DNA of 64,000 nucleotides from Streptomyces avidinii (GTDB lineage: Bacteria > Actinomycetota > Actinomycetes > Streptomycetales > Streptomycetaceae): assembly GCF_014650695.1 (NCBI RefSeq), contig NZ_BMVL01000003.1:186001-250000 (forward strand), given 5' to 3'. Within the stretch, counting starts at the first letter, position 1. Each line of letters starts with the position of its first letter. Both the position numbers and the translations under genes were made by a program. Shown piece after piece: positions 41,955 to 49,884 of this stretch. The notes beneath the pieces are model-generated. The model was not told where the DNA came from, searched no databases, and saw nothing but the letters and a program-made list of their open reading frames with translations.

Positions 41955-42554
41955 ATGCAGCTGACCCAGCAGAACCCCGATATTCACGCGTACTTGGTGT
42001 CCGACGAGGCGATCGACCATTGGCATCCGCTCGTGCAGGAGACCGCCGACGCCCTCTGGTCCACCACCGGCGACGCATACTCATACGCCGAGGCTGCCTT
42101 CGAGTTCGTCCGCGATACCATCCCGCACTCGGCCGATTCCGGCGACCTCCGCGTCGCCTGGCGTGCGTCCGACGTGCTCGCGACGCGCAACGGCATCTGT
42201 CACGCCAAGTCCCACGCCCTCATCGCCCTGCTGCGCGCCCAGGGCATCCCGGCCGCCCTGTGCTACCAGCGCCTCACCGAGGACGACGGGACGGTCCCCC
42301 TCGTGCACGGGCTGATCGCCCTGCGCCTGCCCGGCGGTGCGCGCTGGTCCCGCCTCGACCCGCGGGGCAACAAACCCGGCGTGGACGCCCGCTTCGACCT
42401 CGACCGCGAGCGGCTGGCCTTCCCCGTGCGCCCGGAACTCGGCGAGATCGACTACCCGGAGCTCCACGCCCACCCGCACCCGGCCGTGCTCAAGGCCCTT
42501 CGGGAGTCCGCCGACCGGCCGCAGTTGTGGCAGAACCTTCCGACGGCCCTGTAG
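41955..42554 (+). CDS. Transglutaminase-like cysteine protease family protein
   Basis: A 199-aa protein with the papain-like transglutaminase core. The catalytic triad is visible: Cys in RNGICHAKSHALIALLRAQG, His in LVHGLIAL and Asp in RLDPRGNKPG. Bacterial members are peptidases or cross-linking enzymes of unclear substrate. The ATG at 41955 has no ribosome binding site of its own at normal distance; the closest GGAGG is 18 bases upstream inside a strong hairpin and fits a different, overlapping ATG. The last 65 bp overlap the convergent MFS gene. Confidence 0.87.
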   Translation: MQLTQQNPDIHAYLVSDEAIDHWHPLVQETADALWSTTGDAYSYAEAAFEFVRDTIPHSADSGDLRVAWRASDVLATRNGICHAKSHALIALLRAQGIPAALCYQRLTEDDGTVPLVHGLIALRLPGGARWSRLDPRGNKPGVDARFDLDRERLAFPVRPELGEIDYPELHAHPHPAVLKALRESADRPQLWQNLPTAL

Positions 42555-43764
42555 GTCCTGCAGGTCCTGCGGGCGCGGTGGATCCGGTGCGGGCGGCGGG
42601 ACGTCCGGGCCCGCGTGGCACCGCCAGGGCGTGCAGCAGTGCCGCCGCGAGCAGCAGTGCGGCGATCCCGGTGAGCAGCGCCGCCGCCGGAGCCTCGGCC
42701 GCGATGCCCACCAGGGCGGCCCCGGCCGACGCGGCCGTCAGCTTCAGACCCGCCCCCAGGGTGAACACCTGCGTCCGCACCCCGTCCGGTGCGTACTCCG
42801 AGCGGATCCGCAGCGTGGCCGTGAGCAGCGGCCCGTCGCACACCCCGGCCACCGCGAAGAGCGCCGCCGTCGCGGCCAGGGAGGGGGCGAGGACGGCCGC
42901 CGCGAGGGCCGCCCCGGTCCCGGCGAGCGCCCACCGCACCAGCCGGCCGGGATCGACGGACGTGATCCGCCCCAGCGTCAGCGAGCCGCCGAGCGCGCCC
43001 ACAGCGAAGGCCGTCATCAGCACGCCCCCGCCTCCCGGGCTGCCGAGCTCGGCCGCCAGCAGCACCGAGACGGTGGTGAGCGAGCCGATACCGACGAAGG
43101 CCAGCGTCGTGGCCGAGGTGACGGCCCGCAGTTCGCGGACCCGCCACAGGGCCGCGAGCCCCGCCCCCAGACCGGCCCGGGGAGCGTCCGGGGCCGGGCC
43201 CGCGCCCTGGTCCCCGTACGGGAGGGTGGCCGCCAGCACCGCGGCGAGCGCTCCGGACGCCGCTAGGACGGCCATCGCGGGCCCGGCCGAGCCCAGAGCC
43301 GCCACCAGACCGACGGCCGCTGGAGCGGTGACCGCGGCGGCGTTGTAGGTCGCGGCGTCCCAGCCGTACGCCCGGTCGCGCCCGGGTCCGGCCGGGACGA
43401 GGCCGGTGACCAGGCTGGACAGCCCGCCCGTCACCATCGGCCCGCAGGAGCCACCGAGCACCGCCACCGCCAGCACCAGCGGTACGGGGGCCCGCCCGAG
43501 CAGGGCGGTCAGCCCCGCCACCGCCGCCGCGAAGCCCGCCAGGGTGCAGACGTGGAACAGTCGCGGCCGGCGGCTGCGGGCCGCCGCGGCGCCCGCGAGC
43601 GGAGCCGCCAGGACATGCGGGGCCAGCCAGGCCGTCAGCACGAACGCCCCGTACGCCGCGCTCCCGGTGCGCTCCAGCGCGAGCAGCACCACGGCCATGC
43701 CCATGCCCTCCGAGGCGATCCGTGCGGCCAGCGCCGCGGCCAGGTACCGCCCGAAACCGCCCAT
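42490..43764 (-). CDS. MFS transporter
   Basis: A 424-aa membrane protein with about twelve hydrophobic helices and the major facilitator pattern, including LAPHVLAAPLAGAAAARSRRPR between helices two and three. The C-terminal tail after the last helix is Ala/Pro/Gly rich and unstructured, and the gene's 3' end overlaps the transglutaminase gene by 65 bp. The divergent CGNR-type regulator next to its start probably controls it. The substrate is unknown; drug-efflux annotation would be a guess. Confidence 0.88.
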   Translation of the reverse strand: MGGFGRYLAAALAARIASEGMGMAVVLLALERTGSAAYGAFVLTAWLAPHVLAAPLAGAAAARSRRPRLFHVCTLAGFAAAVAGLTALLGRAPVPLVLAVAVLGGSCGPMVTGGLSSLVTGLVPAGPGRDRAYGWDAATYNAAAVTAPAAVGLVAALGSAGPAMAVLAASGALAAVLAATLPYGDQGAGPAPDAPRAGLGAGLAALWRVRELRAVTSATTLAFVGIGSLTTVSVLLAAELGSPGGGGVLMTAFAVGALGGSLTLGRITSVDPGRLVRWALAGTGAALAAAVLAPSLAATAALFAVAGVCDGPLLTATLRIRSEYAPDGVRTQVFTLGAGLKLTAASAGAALVGIAAEAPAAALLTGIAALLLAAALLHALAVPRGPGRPAARTGSTAPAGPAGPTGPSEGSATTAAGRRTPEGP

Positions 43765-43794
43765 GCGACCCCTCCCCTGATTCCCCGTTAGGAT

Positions 43795-43822
43795 GTAACG
43801 CGATAGTCGCCCAAGACGTTAC
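43795..43822. promoter_or_regulatory. Inverted repeat GTAACG-n16-CGTTAC between MFS and CGNR genes
   Basis: Six-base arms at 43795-43800 and 43817-43822 face each other in the divergent promoter region, 27 bp upstream of the CGNR start. They are a plausible operator for that regulator. Confidence 0.45.
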
Positions 43823-43848
43823 GTCATCCGGGTGTACGGCGAAAGGAC

Positions 43849-44412
43849 ATGAGGATGGGGGATCTCCGAGGCGGCTTCTCGGCGGCCCGGCGGCTGGTCG
43901 ACGTTGCCGAGGCGGTCCGCGCGACCCCGGACCTGCCGCGCGCGGAGCTGGCGGAACTGCTCGCCGGGCACGGGGAGCGCCCCGGCGACCTCACCGAGGA
44001 GGCGTTTCCCGAGGCGGGCGCCGCCGAACTGCGCACCGCGGCACGGCGGATGGCGGCCGTACTGGGGGAGGTCGACGAGGACCGTGCCGCCGAGGCCCTC
44101 AACGCGCTGTTCGAGGAGTGCGGCACCCGGCCCCGGCTGACCCGGCACGACGGCCACCCCTGGCACCTGCACGTGGACCGGGGCGAGGGGGCCGGCTGGG
44201 GCGACTGGTTCCTGGCCTCGGGCGCCCTCGCGCTCGCCCAGCTGCTCACCGCATACGGGCGGATCGCCTGGGGGGCCTGCGCCGCCGCGGGCTGCGGGCG
44301 GTTCTTCCTCGCCACCGGGCCGGGGAGCGTGCGTCGTTACTGCTCCGGCGGTTGTGCCACGCGGGCCCGGGTCGCCGCCCACCGCCGCCGGAAACGGGAG
44401 GGGGAGCAGTAG
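43849..44412 (+). CDS. CGNR zinc finger domain regulator (ABATE type)
   Basis: A 187-aa protein with an N-terminal ABATE-like region and a C-terminal zinc finger: CGRFFLATGPGSVRRYCSGG then CATRARVAAHRRRK. The usual C-G-N-R reads C-S-G-G-C-A-T-R here, a mild variant. Such proteins are thought to be stress-linked transcription regulators. ATG 43849 follows AAAGGAC. It is divergent from the MFS gene. Its stop is followed in the same frame by a fragment of alginate lyase. Confidence 0.83.
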   Translation: MRMGDLRGGFSAARRLVDVAEAVRATPDLPRAELAELLAGHGERPGDLTEEAFPEAGAAELRTAARRMAAVLGEVDEDRAAEALNALFEECGTRPRLTRHDGHPWHLHVDRGEGAGWGDWFLASGALALAQLLTAYGRIAWGACAAAGCGRFFLATGPGSVRRYCSGGCATRARVAAHRRRKREGEQ

Positions 44413-44415
44413 GGA

Positions 44416-44898
44416 GGGGGGAGGGGCGAGGAGGAGGGCGGGTCGCAGCCCGCATACCCGCCGTGCTCGTCCATCGACACCCGCGCCGAGCTGGTCGACT
44501 ACTGGCACGGCCAGAGCACCTTCGTGGACGGACTCGCGCAGGAGACCTGCCGCGACTTCGGCCACACCGGCATGGGGATCGCCGCGGCCATGCACCTCGC
44601 CGAGACCTCACGGATCCAGGGCCGGGACCTCTGCCCGCAGTTCACGGACCGGTTCCGGCACGCACTGGGCTTCCACGCCCGGTACGAACTCGGCGAGACC
44701 GTGCCCTCCTGGCTGTGCGGCGGGAAGCTGACCAAGGGCCTCGGCCCGGCCACCGAGGTCGGCTACAACGCCCTGCACACACGGCTGGGCGTCACCCTGG
44801 AGAACACCCGCCGGCTCACCGAGGGCCGCCGCCCGGCGGGCACCGAGAACCACTTCGAGGCCTGGGAGACCCTCATCCACGCCGACAACCCGAACTGA
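44416..44898 (+). pseudogene. Alginate lyase family protein, C-terminal remnant
   Basis: An open frame that directly follows the CGNR stop, in phase with it, encodes about 150 residues that look like the C-terminal third of Streptomyces alginate lyase family proteins: SSIDTRAELVDYWHGQSTFV, TCRDFGHTGMGIAAAMHLA and VPSWLCGGKLTKGLG, ending ENHFEAWETLIHA. No signal peptide, catalytic N-terminal part or start codon with a ribosome binding site precedes it; the first GTG (44524) is inside the conserved region. A deletion most likely removed the front and joined the rest to the CGNR gene. Confidence 0.7.
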
Positions 44899-45010
44899 GG
44901 TCAGCGGCCCCGCGATCCGTCAAGCCCCGAGATGCAGGGGCGTGACGCGTCGCGCGGGGCGGGGCGTACTGGAGGGACCGTTCCGTCCTTCCACCACGAG
45001 GAGAAGCGCC

Positions 45011-45394
45011 ATGACCCGCCCCTTCCGGACCCGACGCATCACTCTGTTCGCCGTCTCGACCGCGATAGCCGCGGGAGGCGTGCTCATCCCCACGACCGCC
45101 TTCGCCGCCACCCCGGCGACGCCCCACACGGTCGTGGCGGACGTCACCGACGATGGGGTGCGCGTCCCGGACGGTGGGCAGCAGTGGCAGTGTTTCGCCG
45201 CCCCGTGCGACCCGCCCGGCGGCGCCGCCGACAAGGGGGACCACGACAGGTGGGGCCACGACAAGCGGGACCATGACAAGTGGGACCGTCCCGGCAAGTG
45301 GGGCGAGCACCCGCCCGGCAGGATCCGGGACGGGAAGCCGCAGTGGGTGTGCGTCGTCGCTCCGTGCGAGCCCCCCGGCGGTGCCCGGCACTGA
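45011..45394 (+). CDS. Small secreted protein with two W-x-C-x4-C-x-P-P-G-G repeats
   Basis: A 127-aa exported protein of unknown family. The signal peptide is RRITLFAVSTAIAAGGVLIP and cleavage is likely after AFA (about 32). The mature part has two matching motifs, WQCFAAPCDPPGG (59-71) and WVCVVAPCEPPGG (112-124). They are separated by a charged His/Asp/Lys/Trp-rich stretch (DHDRWGHDKRDHDKWDRPGK). Each motif could form one disulfide. ATG 45011 follows AGGAG. I do not recognise it; a wall-associated or metal-binding role is possible. Confidence 0.75.
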   Translation: MTRPFRTRRITLFAVSTAIAAGGVLIPTTAFAATPATPHTVVADVTDDGVRVPDGGQQWQCFAAPCDPPGGAADKGDHDRWGHDKRDHDKWDRPGKWGEHPPGRIRDGKPQWVCVVAPCEPPGGARH

Positions 45395-45422
45395 GCGCCG
45401 AGTACCCGGAGGCTGCGACCTC

Positions 45423-45455
45423 GGCCTACCGGACCCCGACAGGGTCCGGGAGGCC
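45423..45455. terminator. Hairpin terminator between convergent genes
   Basis: A 14-bp stem with one mismatch (GGCCTaCCGGACCC against GGGTCCGGgAGGCC) and a 5-nt loop lies between the secreted protein and PlsC genes. Confidence 0.7.
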
Positions 45456-45474
45456 TACGTCATGAGCGGAGGGA

Positions 45475-46197
45475 TCAGCCGGCCTCGCGGACCTCGGCCG
45501 CCGTCGGCGCGGTGCCGCCCAGGTGGGCCGGCAGCCACCACGAGTCGTCGGCGCCCTTCGGCTTGTCCGGGTAGGCGCGCTGCGCGGCGTCCAGCAGCTC
45601 CTGCACGCGCTCGCGCAGCCGGCGGGTGATCGCGCCGGCGTACTGGTCGGCCGGGGCCTCCACGGGCTCGCCCACGCGCATCGTCACCGGGACGTGGCTG
45701 CGCTTGAGGTTCTTCGGGCGGCCCTTGGTCCACAGCCGCTGGGTGCCCCACAGCGCCACCGGGATCAGCGGGACCCCGGCCTCCTGCGCCATGCGCGCCG
45801 CACCCGACTTGAAGCTCTTGAGCGTGAAGGACTGGGAGATCGTCGCCTCCGGGAAGACGCCGATGATCTCGCCGGCCCGCAGCGAGTCCAGGGCGTGCTG
45901 GTAGGCGGACTCACCCTGTGTGCGGTCGACGGGGATGTGCTTCATCGCGCGCATCAGCGGACCGGACACCTTGTGCCGGAACACCGACTCCTTCGCCATG
46001 AAACGGACCAGGCGCTTCTGCGGCCGCGCCGTCAGGCCGGCGAAGATGAAGTCGAGGTATCCGATGTGGTTCGACACCAGGACCGCACCGCCCTTGCGGG
46101 GGATGTTCTCGGTGCCCTTCATGTCGATACGGATGTCCAGCGCGCGGAAGAGTCCGTGCGCGGCGCCGATCACGGGAGGGTAGACGAGCTCAGCCAT
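45475..46197 (-). CDS. 1-acyl-sn-glycerol-3-phosphate acyltransferase (PlsC family)
   Basis: A 240-aa membrane-associated acyltransferase that acylates lysophosphatidic acid in phospholipid synthesis. The catalytic N-H-x4-D motif is NHIGYLDF, followed by the acceptor-binding FMAKESVFRHKVSGPLMRAM and FPEATIS. The C-terminal tail ends in DDSWWLPAHLGG. Streptomyces genomes carry several paralogues, so this need not be the housekeeping copy. It starts at ATG 46197. Confidence 0.92.
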   Translation of the reverse strand: MAELVYPPVIGAAHGLFRALDIRIDMKGTENIPRKGGAVLVSNHIGYLDFIFAGLTARPQKRLVRFMAKESVFRHKVSGPLMRAMKHIPVDRTQGESAYQHALDSLRAGEIIGVFPEATISQSFTLKSFKSGAARMAQEAGVPLIPVALWGTQRLWTKGRPKNLKRSHVPVTMRVGEPVEAPADQYAGAITRRLRERVQELLDAAQRAYPDKPKGADDSWWLPAHLGGTAPTAAEVREAG

Positions 46198-46431
46198 GGT
46201 GGGGAGACCCCGCTTTCTGCCTGGGGAGGTGCTCCCGGCCGGAAGTTACGGAAGCGTAGGTACGCGACCATGGGGATCGTGCCCCATACGCGGGCCGCTG
46301 GCCAGTCCAGAAGACCCTACCCGGCGAGATTCTCGTCACGCCGGGAATGTCGCGGGCCTTCGGGGTGCTGCGATCCACGGACGAGCGTACGAGGACGACG
46401 TACGCACACGAATACGGCGACGGGAGCGCGG

Positions 46432-46761
46432 GTGCTCGGGCAGGAAGAGGCGCGGACCCGGCTGGGCGCGGCCGAACTGGGCGCGGAACCGGGCGCGCGG
46501 GCCAGCCTGGTGCAGTTCTCCAGCGCGTTCTGCCAGCCCTGCCGGGCCACGCGGCGGATCCTCGCCGAGGTCGCGGCGATGGTCGACGGGGTGGCGCACA
46601 TCGAGATCGACGCCGAGGAGCGGCTCGACCTGGTGCGGACCCTCGGGATCGAGAAGACCCCGACGGTGCTGGTCCTGGACGCGGCGGGCCGGATCGTGCG
46701 GAGGGCGGCCGGGATGCCGCGCAAGGTGGACGTGATCGCCGCCCTCGGGGCCGCCGTATGA
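46432..46761 (+). CDS. Thioredoxin family protein (CQPC active site)
   Basis: A 109-aa thioredoxin-fold protein. The redox pair is C34-Q-P-C37 in FSSAFCQPCRATRR, and the cis-proline region is EKTPTVLVLDAAGR. The usual W before the first cysteine is replaced (FCQPC in place of WCGPC), so its redox potential may differ from standard thioredoxin. GTG 46432 has GGGAG five bases upstream; no ATG is available in frame nearby. Confidence 0.88.
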   Translation: MLGQEEARTRLGAAELGAEPGARASLVQFSSAFCQPCRATRRILAEVAAMVDGVAHIEIDAEERLDLVRTLGIEKTPTVLVLDAAGRIVRRAAGMPRKVDVIAALGAAV

Positions 46762-46862
46762 CGGGCGGCCCGGCCGGGAGGCGGACCCGGGGAGCGGGGC
46801 CGGGAGCGCCGGTGCGCACGCCCGCACGCAGCGTGACGCGCCTGACATCTGCCCGATCCCGC

Positions 46863-46892
46863 TTGACTGTGTCCACGGGAGATCGCCAGGCT
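46863..46892 (+). promoter_or_regulatory. Promoter TTGACT-18-CAGGCT for the leader peptide
   Basis: The -35 box TTGACT (46863-46868) and -10 box CAGGCT (46887-46892) are 18 bp apart. Transcription would start about seven bases later, at or next to the ATG of the leader ORF at 46899, predicting a leaderless transcript. Confidence 0.55.
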
Positions 46893-46898
46893 GGCGGC

Positions 46899-46979
46899 AT
46901 GCGGTATGAACTCCTGCTCTATGGACGGGTCCATGTGGACCTCGTCCGCCACGCGAGCGCGCGCTGTTGGGATCACTGA
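46899..46979 (+). CDS. Putative leader peptide (26 aa)
   Basis: A 26-codon ORF starts with ATG 46899 and contains RVHVDLVRHASARC near its end, then W-D-H. This matches the actinobacterial putative leader peptide pattern (V/I-H-x-D-L-x-R-x-x-S-A-x-C), which usually precedes sulfur- or cofactor-related genes. It has no ribosome binding site, but a promoter places the transcript start at its first base, so leaderless translation is likely. It ends 61 bp before the flavin reductase gene, which it may control through translation of its Cys-Trp end. Confidence 0.65.
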   Translation: MRYELLLYGRVHVDLVRHASARCWDH

Positions 46980-47040
46980 AAGCCCAGGCCCCCGATCCCC
47001 GACAGTGCCCGCGTGTTCCGCGGCAGAAGGCAGAACCCTG

Positions 47041-47628
47041 ATGACTGCTCCCACAGTCCCTACCGTCCCGACGTTCTCCAAGGCTCCGTCCCCCCGCGCC
47101 CACCTCTCCGGCGCGGGCGCAGGCGCGGGTGCGGGCACCGAAACAGCCCGTCCCGGCTCGCCCGACCTACTGCGGTCGGTCTTCCGGCAGCACGCGGCCG
47201 GGGTCGCCGTGATCACCGCCCAGGACGGCGGCCGCCCGGTGGGTTTCACCGCCACCTCGCTCAACTCCGTGTCCGCCGACCCGCCGCTGCTGTCCTTCAC
47301 GATCGGCACCGGGGCCTCCACCTGGCCCGCGGTGCGCGACAGCGAGTACCTCGGTGTCCACATACTCGGCGAGCACCAACGGGAGCTCGCAGGGCTGTTC
47401 GCCCGGAGCGGGGCCGACCGCTTCGGCTCGTCGACCGGCTGGGCCGCCGGCCCGCACGGGGTGCCGGTACTGGACGGCGTACTGGCGTGGCTCGTCTGCC
47501 GGGTGGTCGCGCGCGTGCCCGCCGGCGAGCATCGTGTGATCATCGCTGAGGCGGTCGTGGGGGATCCCGCCGGGGAAGGCCGCCCCCTGCTCTACCACCA
47601 GGGGCGCTTCAACGCGTTGCGCGACTGA
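47041..47628 (+). CDS. Flavin reductase domain protein (FMN-binding split barrel)
   Basis: A 195-aa flavoprotein of the flavin reductase/HpaC-like family. Typical parts are FRQHAAGVAVITAQ, PVGFTATSLNSVSADPPLLS, GVHILGEHQRELAGLFA and HRVIIAEAVVGDP, ending LLYHQGRFNALRD. The family reduces FMN or FAD for partner monooxygenases. The first 40 residues are a Pro/Gly/Ala linker with a GAGAGAGAG run encoded by a short DNA repeat. A 26-aa leader ORF sits just upstream and may control it. ATG 47041 is the natural start. Confidence 0.88.
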   Translation: MTAPTVPTVPTFSKAPSPRAHLSGAGAGAGAGTETARPGSPDLLRSVFRQHAAGVAVITAQDGGRPVGFTATSLNSVSADPPLLSFTIGTGASTWPAVRDSEYLGVHILGEHQRELAGLFARSGADRFGSSTGWAAGPHGVPVLDGVLAWLVCRVVARVPAGEHRVIIAEAVVGDPAGEGRPLLYHQGRFNALRD

Positions 47629-47828
47629 ATCGTCCCTGCTCGGCCGGGTCGGACGGCGTTGGGCAGATCACAGCTCGGCAGCCTTGCGACTTGGTGGGAC
47701 CCACGATGTACTGACGAGTAACATTCCCATCGGAGCGCGGGCCGCCCCGACCGGGATCCGCCCGACAAGGCGCCTATGCTGCCTGCATAAGGCGGTACCA
47801 GAAAAGACGATGCGGTAGGAGAGCCGGC

Positions 47829-48614
47829 GTGAGCCTGAGGATCGTTGTCTGTGTGAAGTACGTGCCCGACGCCACGGGCGACCGGCAGTTCACCGAGGAC
47901 TTGACCGTCAACCGTGACGACGTCGACGGCCTGCTGTCGGAACTCGACGAGTACGCCGTCGAGCAGGCGCTGCAGATCGCCGACGAGGCCGACGATGCCG
48001 AGATCACCGTCCTGACGGTGGGCCCCGAGGACGCCAAGGACGCGCTGCGCAAGGCGCTGTCGATGGGTGCCGACAAGGCCATCCACGTCGAGGACGACGA
48101 CCTGCACGGCAGCGATGTCATGGGCACGTCGCTGGTGCTCGCCAAGGCGATCGAGAAGGCCGGCTACGACCTGGTCATCACGGGTATGGCGTCGACCGAC
48201 GGCACCATGGGTGTGCTGCCGGCGATCCTGGCCGAGCGCCTGGGCGTCCCGCAGGTCACCCTGCTTTCCGAGGTCAAGGTCGAGGACGGCACCGTGACCG
48301 GCCGCCGTGACGGCGACACCGCGAGCGAGCAGCTGGAGGCCTCCCTCCCCGCGCTCGTCTCGGTGACGGACCAGTCGGGCGAGGCCCGCTACCCGTCCTT
48401 CAAGGGCATCATGGCCGCCAAGAAGAAGCCGGTGGAGTCCTGGGACCTGTCCGACCTGGACCTGGAGTCCGACGAGGTCGGCCTCGAGGGCTCCTGGACC
48501 GCGGTCGACTCCGCGGCGCAGCGCCCGGCCCGTACCGCCGGCACGATCGTCAAGGACGAGGGCGAGGGCGGCAAGCAGCTGGCCGAGTTCCTGGCCGGCC
48601 AGAAGTTCATCTAA
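47829..48614 (+). CDS. etfB: Electron transfer flavoprotein beta subunit
   Basis: A 261-aa ETF beta subunit. The N-terminal VVCVKYVPDATGDRQF, NRDDVDGLLSELDEYAVEQAL, the LSMGADKAIHVEDD segment and GMASTDGTMGVLPA are characteristic, with AMP- and FAD-contacting loops. ETF takes electrons from acyl-CoA dehydrogenases and similar enzymes and passes them to the quinone pool. GTG 47829 follows GGAGAG. The gene is followed by etfA after 58 bp and forms an operon with it. Confidence 0.97.
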   Translation: MSLRIVVCVKYVPDATGDRQFTEDLTVNRDDVDGLLSELDEYAVEQALQIADEADDAEITVLTVGPEDAKDALRKALSMGADKAIHVEDDDLHGSDVMGTSLVLAKAIEKAGYDLVITGMASTDGTMGVLPAILAERLGVPQVTLLSEVKVEDGTVTGRRDGDTASEQLEASLPALVSVTDQSGEARYPSFKGIMAAKKKPVESWDLSDLDLESDEVGLEGSWTAVDSAAQRPARTAGTIVKDEGEGGKQLAEFLAGQKFI

Positions 48615-48672
48615 GAACCTCGGCCACCCCTCTCAGACCCCAGACACTTCGCAATCGCAGGAGAGCAGTCCC

Positions 48673-49635
48673 ATGGCTGAAGTTCTCGTCTACGTCGACC
48701 ACGTGGACGGCGCCGTCCGCAAGCCCACCCTCGAGCTGCTGACGCTGGCCCGCCGCATCGGCGAGCCCGTCGCCGTCGCCCTGGGCGCCGGTGCCGACGC
48801 CACCGCCGCCGTGCTCGCCGAGCACGGTGCGGTCAAGGTGCTCACCGCCGACGCCCCCGAGTTCACCGAGTACCTCGTCGTACCGAAGGTGGACGCGCTC
48901 CAGGCCGCCTACGAGGCCGTCTCCCCGGCCGCCGTGCTCGTCCCGTCCTCCGCCGAGGGCAAGGAGATCGCCGCGCGCCTGGCCGTCCGCATCGGCTCGG
49001 GCATCATCACCGACGCCATCGACCTGGAGGCGGGTGACGAGGGTCCGGTCGCGACGCAGTCCGCCTTCGCCGCGTCGTTCACCACCAAGTCCCGCGTCTC
49101 CAAGGGCACTCCGGTCATCACCGTGAAGCCGAACTCGGCCCCGGTCGAGGCCGCTCCGGCCGCCGGCGCCGTCGAGGCGCTCGCCGTCACCTTCGGCGCC
49201 CTGGCCACCGGCACCAAGGTCACCGCTCGCACCCCGCGCGAGTCGACCGGCCGCCCCGAGCTGACCGAGGCCGCGATCGTGGTCTCCGGCGGCCGCGGCG
49301 TCAACGGTGCCGAGAACTTCCACATCATCGAGGAGCTCGCGGACTCCCTCGGTGCGGCCGTCGGCGCCTCGCGCGCCGCCGTCGACGCCGGCTGGTACCC
49401 GCACTCCAACCAGGTCGGCCAGACCGGCAAGTCGGTCTCCCCGCAGCTGTACATCGCCTCCGGCATCTCGGGCGCGATCCAGCACCGGGCCGGCATGCAG
49501 ACCTCGAAGACCATCGTGGCCATCAACAAGGACGCCGAGGCCCCGATCTTCGACCTGGTCGACTACGGCGTGGTCGGCGACCTCTTCGCGGTCGTCCCGC
49601 AGCTGACCGGCGAGATCAAGGCGCGCAAGGGCTAG
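48673..49635 (+). CDS. etfA: Electron transfer flavoprotein alpha subunit
   Basis: A 320-aa ETF alpha subunit. The C-terminal FAD-binding domain is clear: [20 protein letters not shown], then [39 protein letters not shown] and [16 protein letters not shown]. It binds FAD and pairs with EtfB. ATG 48673 has AGGAG upstream. An imperfect hairpin follows. Confidence 0.97.
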   Translation: MAEVLVYVDHVDGAVRKPTLELLTLARRIGEPVAVALGAGADATAAVLAEHGAVKVLTADAPEFTEYLVVPKVDALQAAYEAVSPAAVLVPSSAEGKEIAARLAVRIGSGIITDAIDLEAGDEGPVATQSAFAASFTTKSRVSKGTPVITVKPNSAPVEAAPAAGAVEALAVTFGALATGTKVTARTPRESTGRPELTEAAIVVSGGRGVNGAENFHIIEELADSLGAAVGASRAAVDAGWYPHSNQVGQTGKSVSPQLYIASGISGAIQHRAGMQTSKTIVAINKDAEAPIFDLVDYGVVGDLFAVVPQLTGEIKARKG

Positions 49636-49687
49636 TCGCCCCGACCCCGGGACGGCGACCAGACGCGTACCGGGTGCACGAACGAGT

Positions 49688-49745
49688 GAGGGCCTTCCGG
49701 GGCCGGTGCGGACGGCGACGTCCTCACCGGACCCGGGAGGCCCTC
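49688..49745 (+). terminator. Hairpin after etfA
   Basis: GAGGGCCTTCCGGG near 49688 pairs with CCCGGGAGGCCCTC ending at 49745 with one mismatch; an inner GGCCGGTG/CACCGG pairing extends the fold. Confidence 0.65.
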
Positions 49746-49884
49746 GTCGTGTGCGGCCCCCGTCCGGTGCGGCGCGTCGTCCCCGGGGCCGGCCGCTCCT
49801 CGAACCCCTCTCGTGCTGTTGCGGGAGGGGCGTAGGCTGCGCTCAGCCCGGGGAGGGCACGAGAACGGGGAAGGAGTTCTTCCG

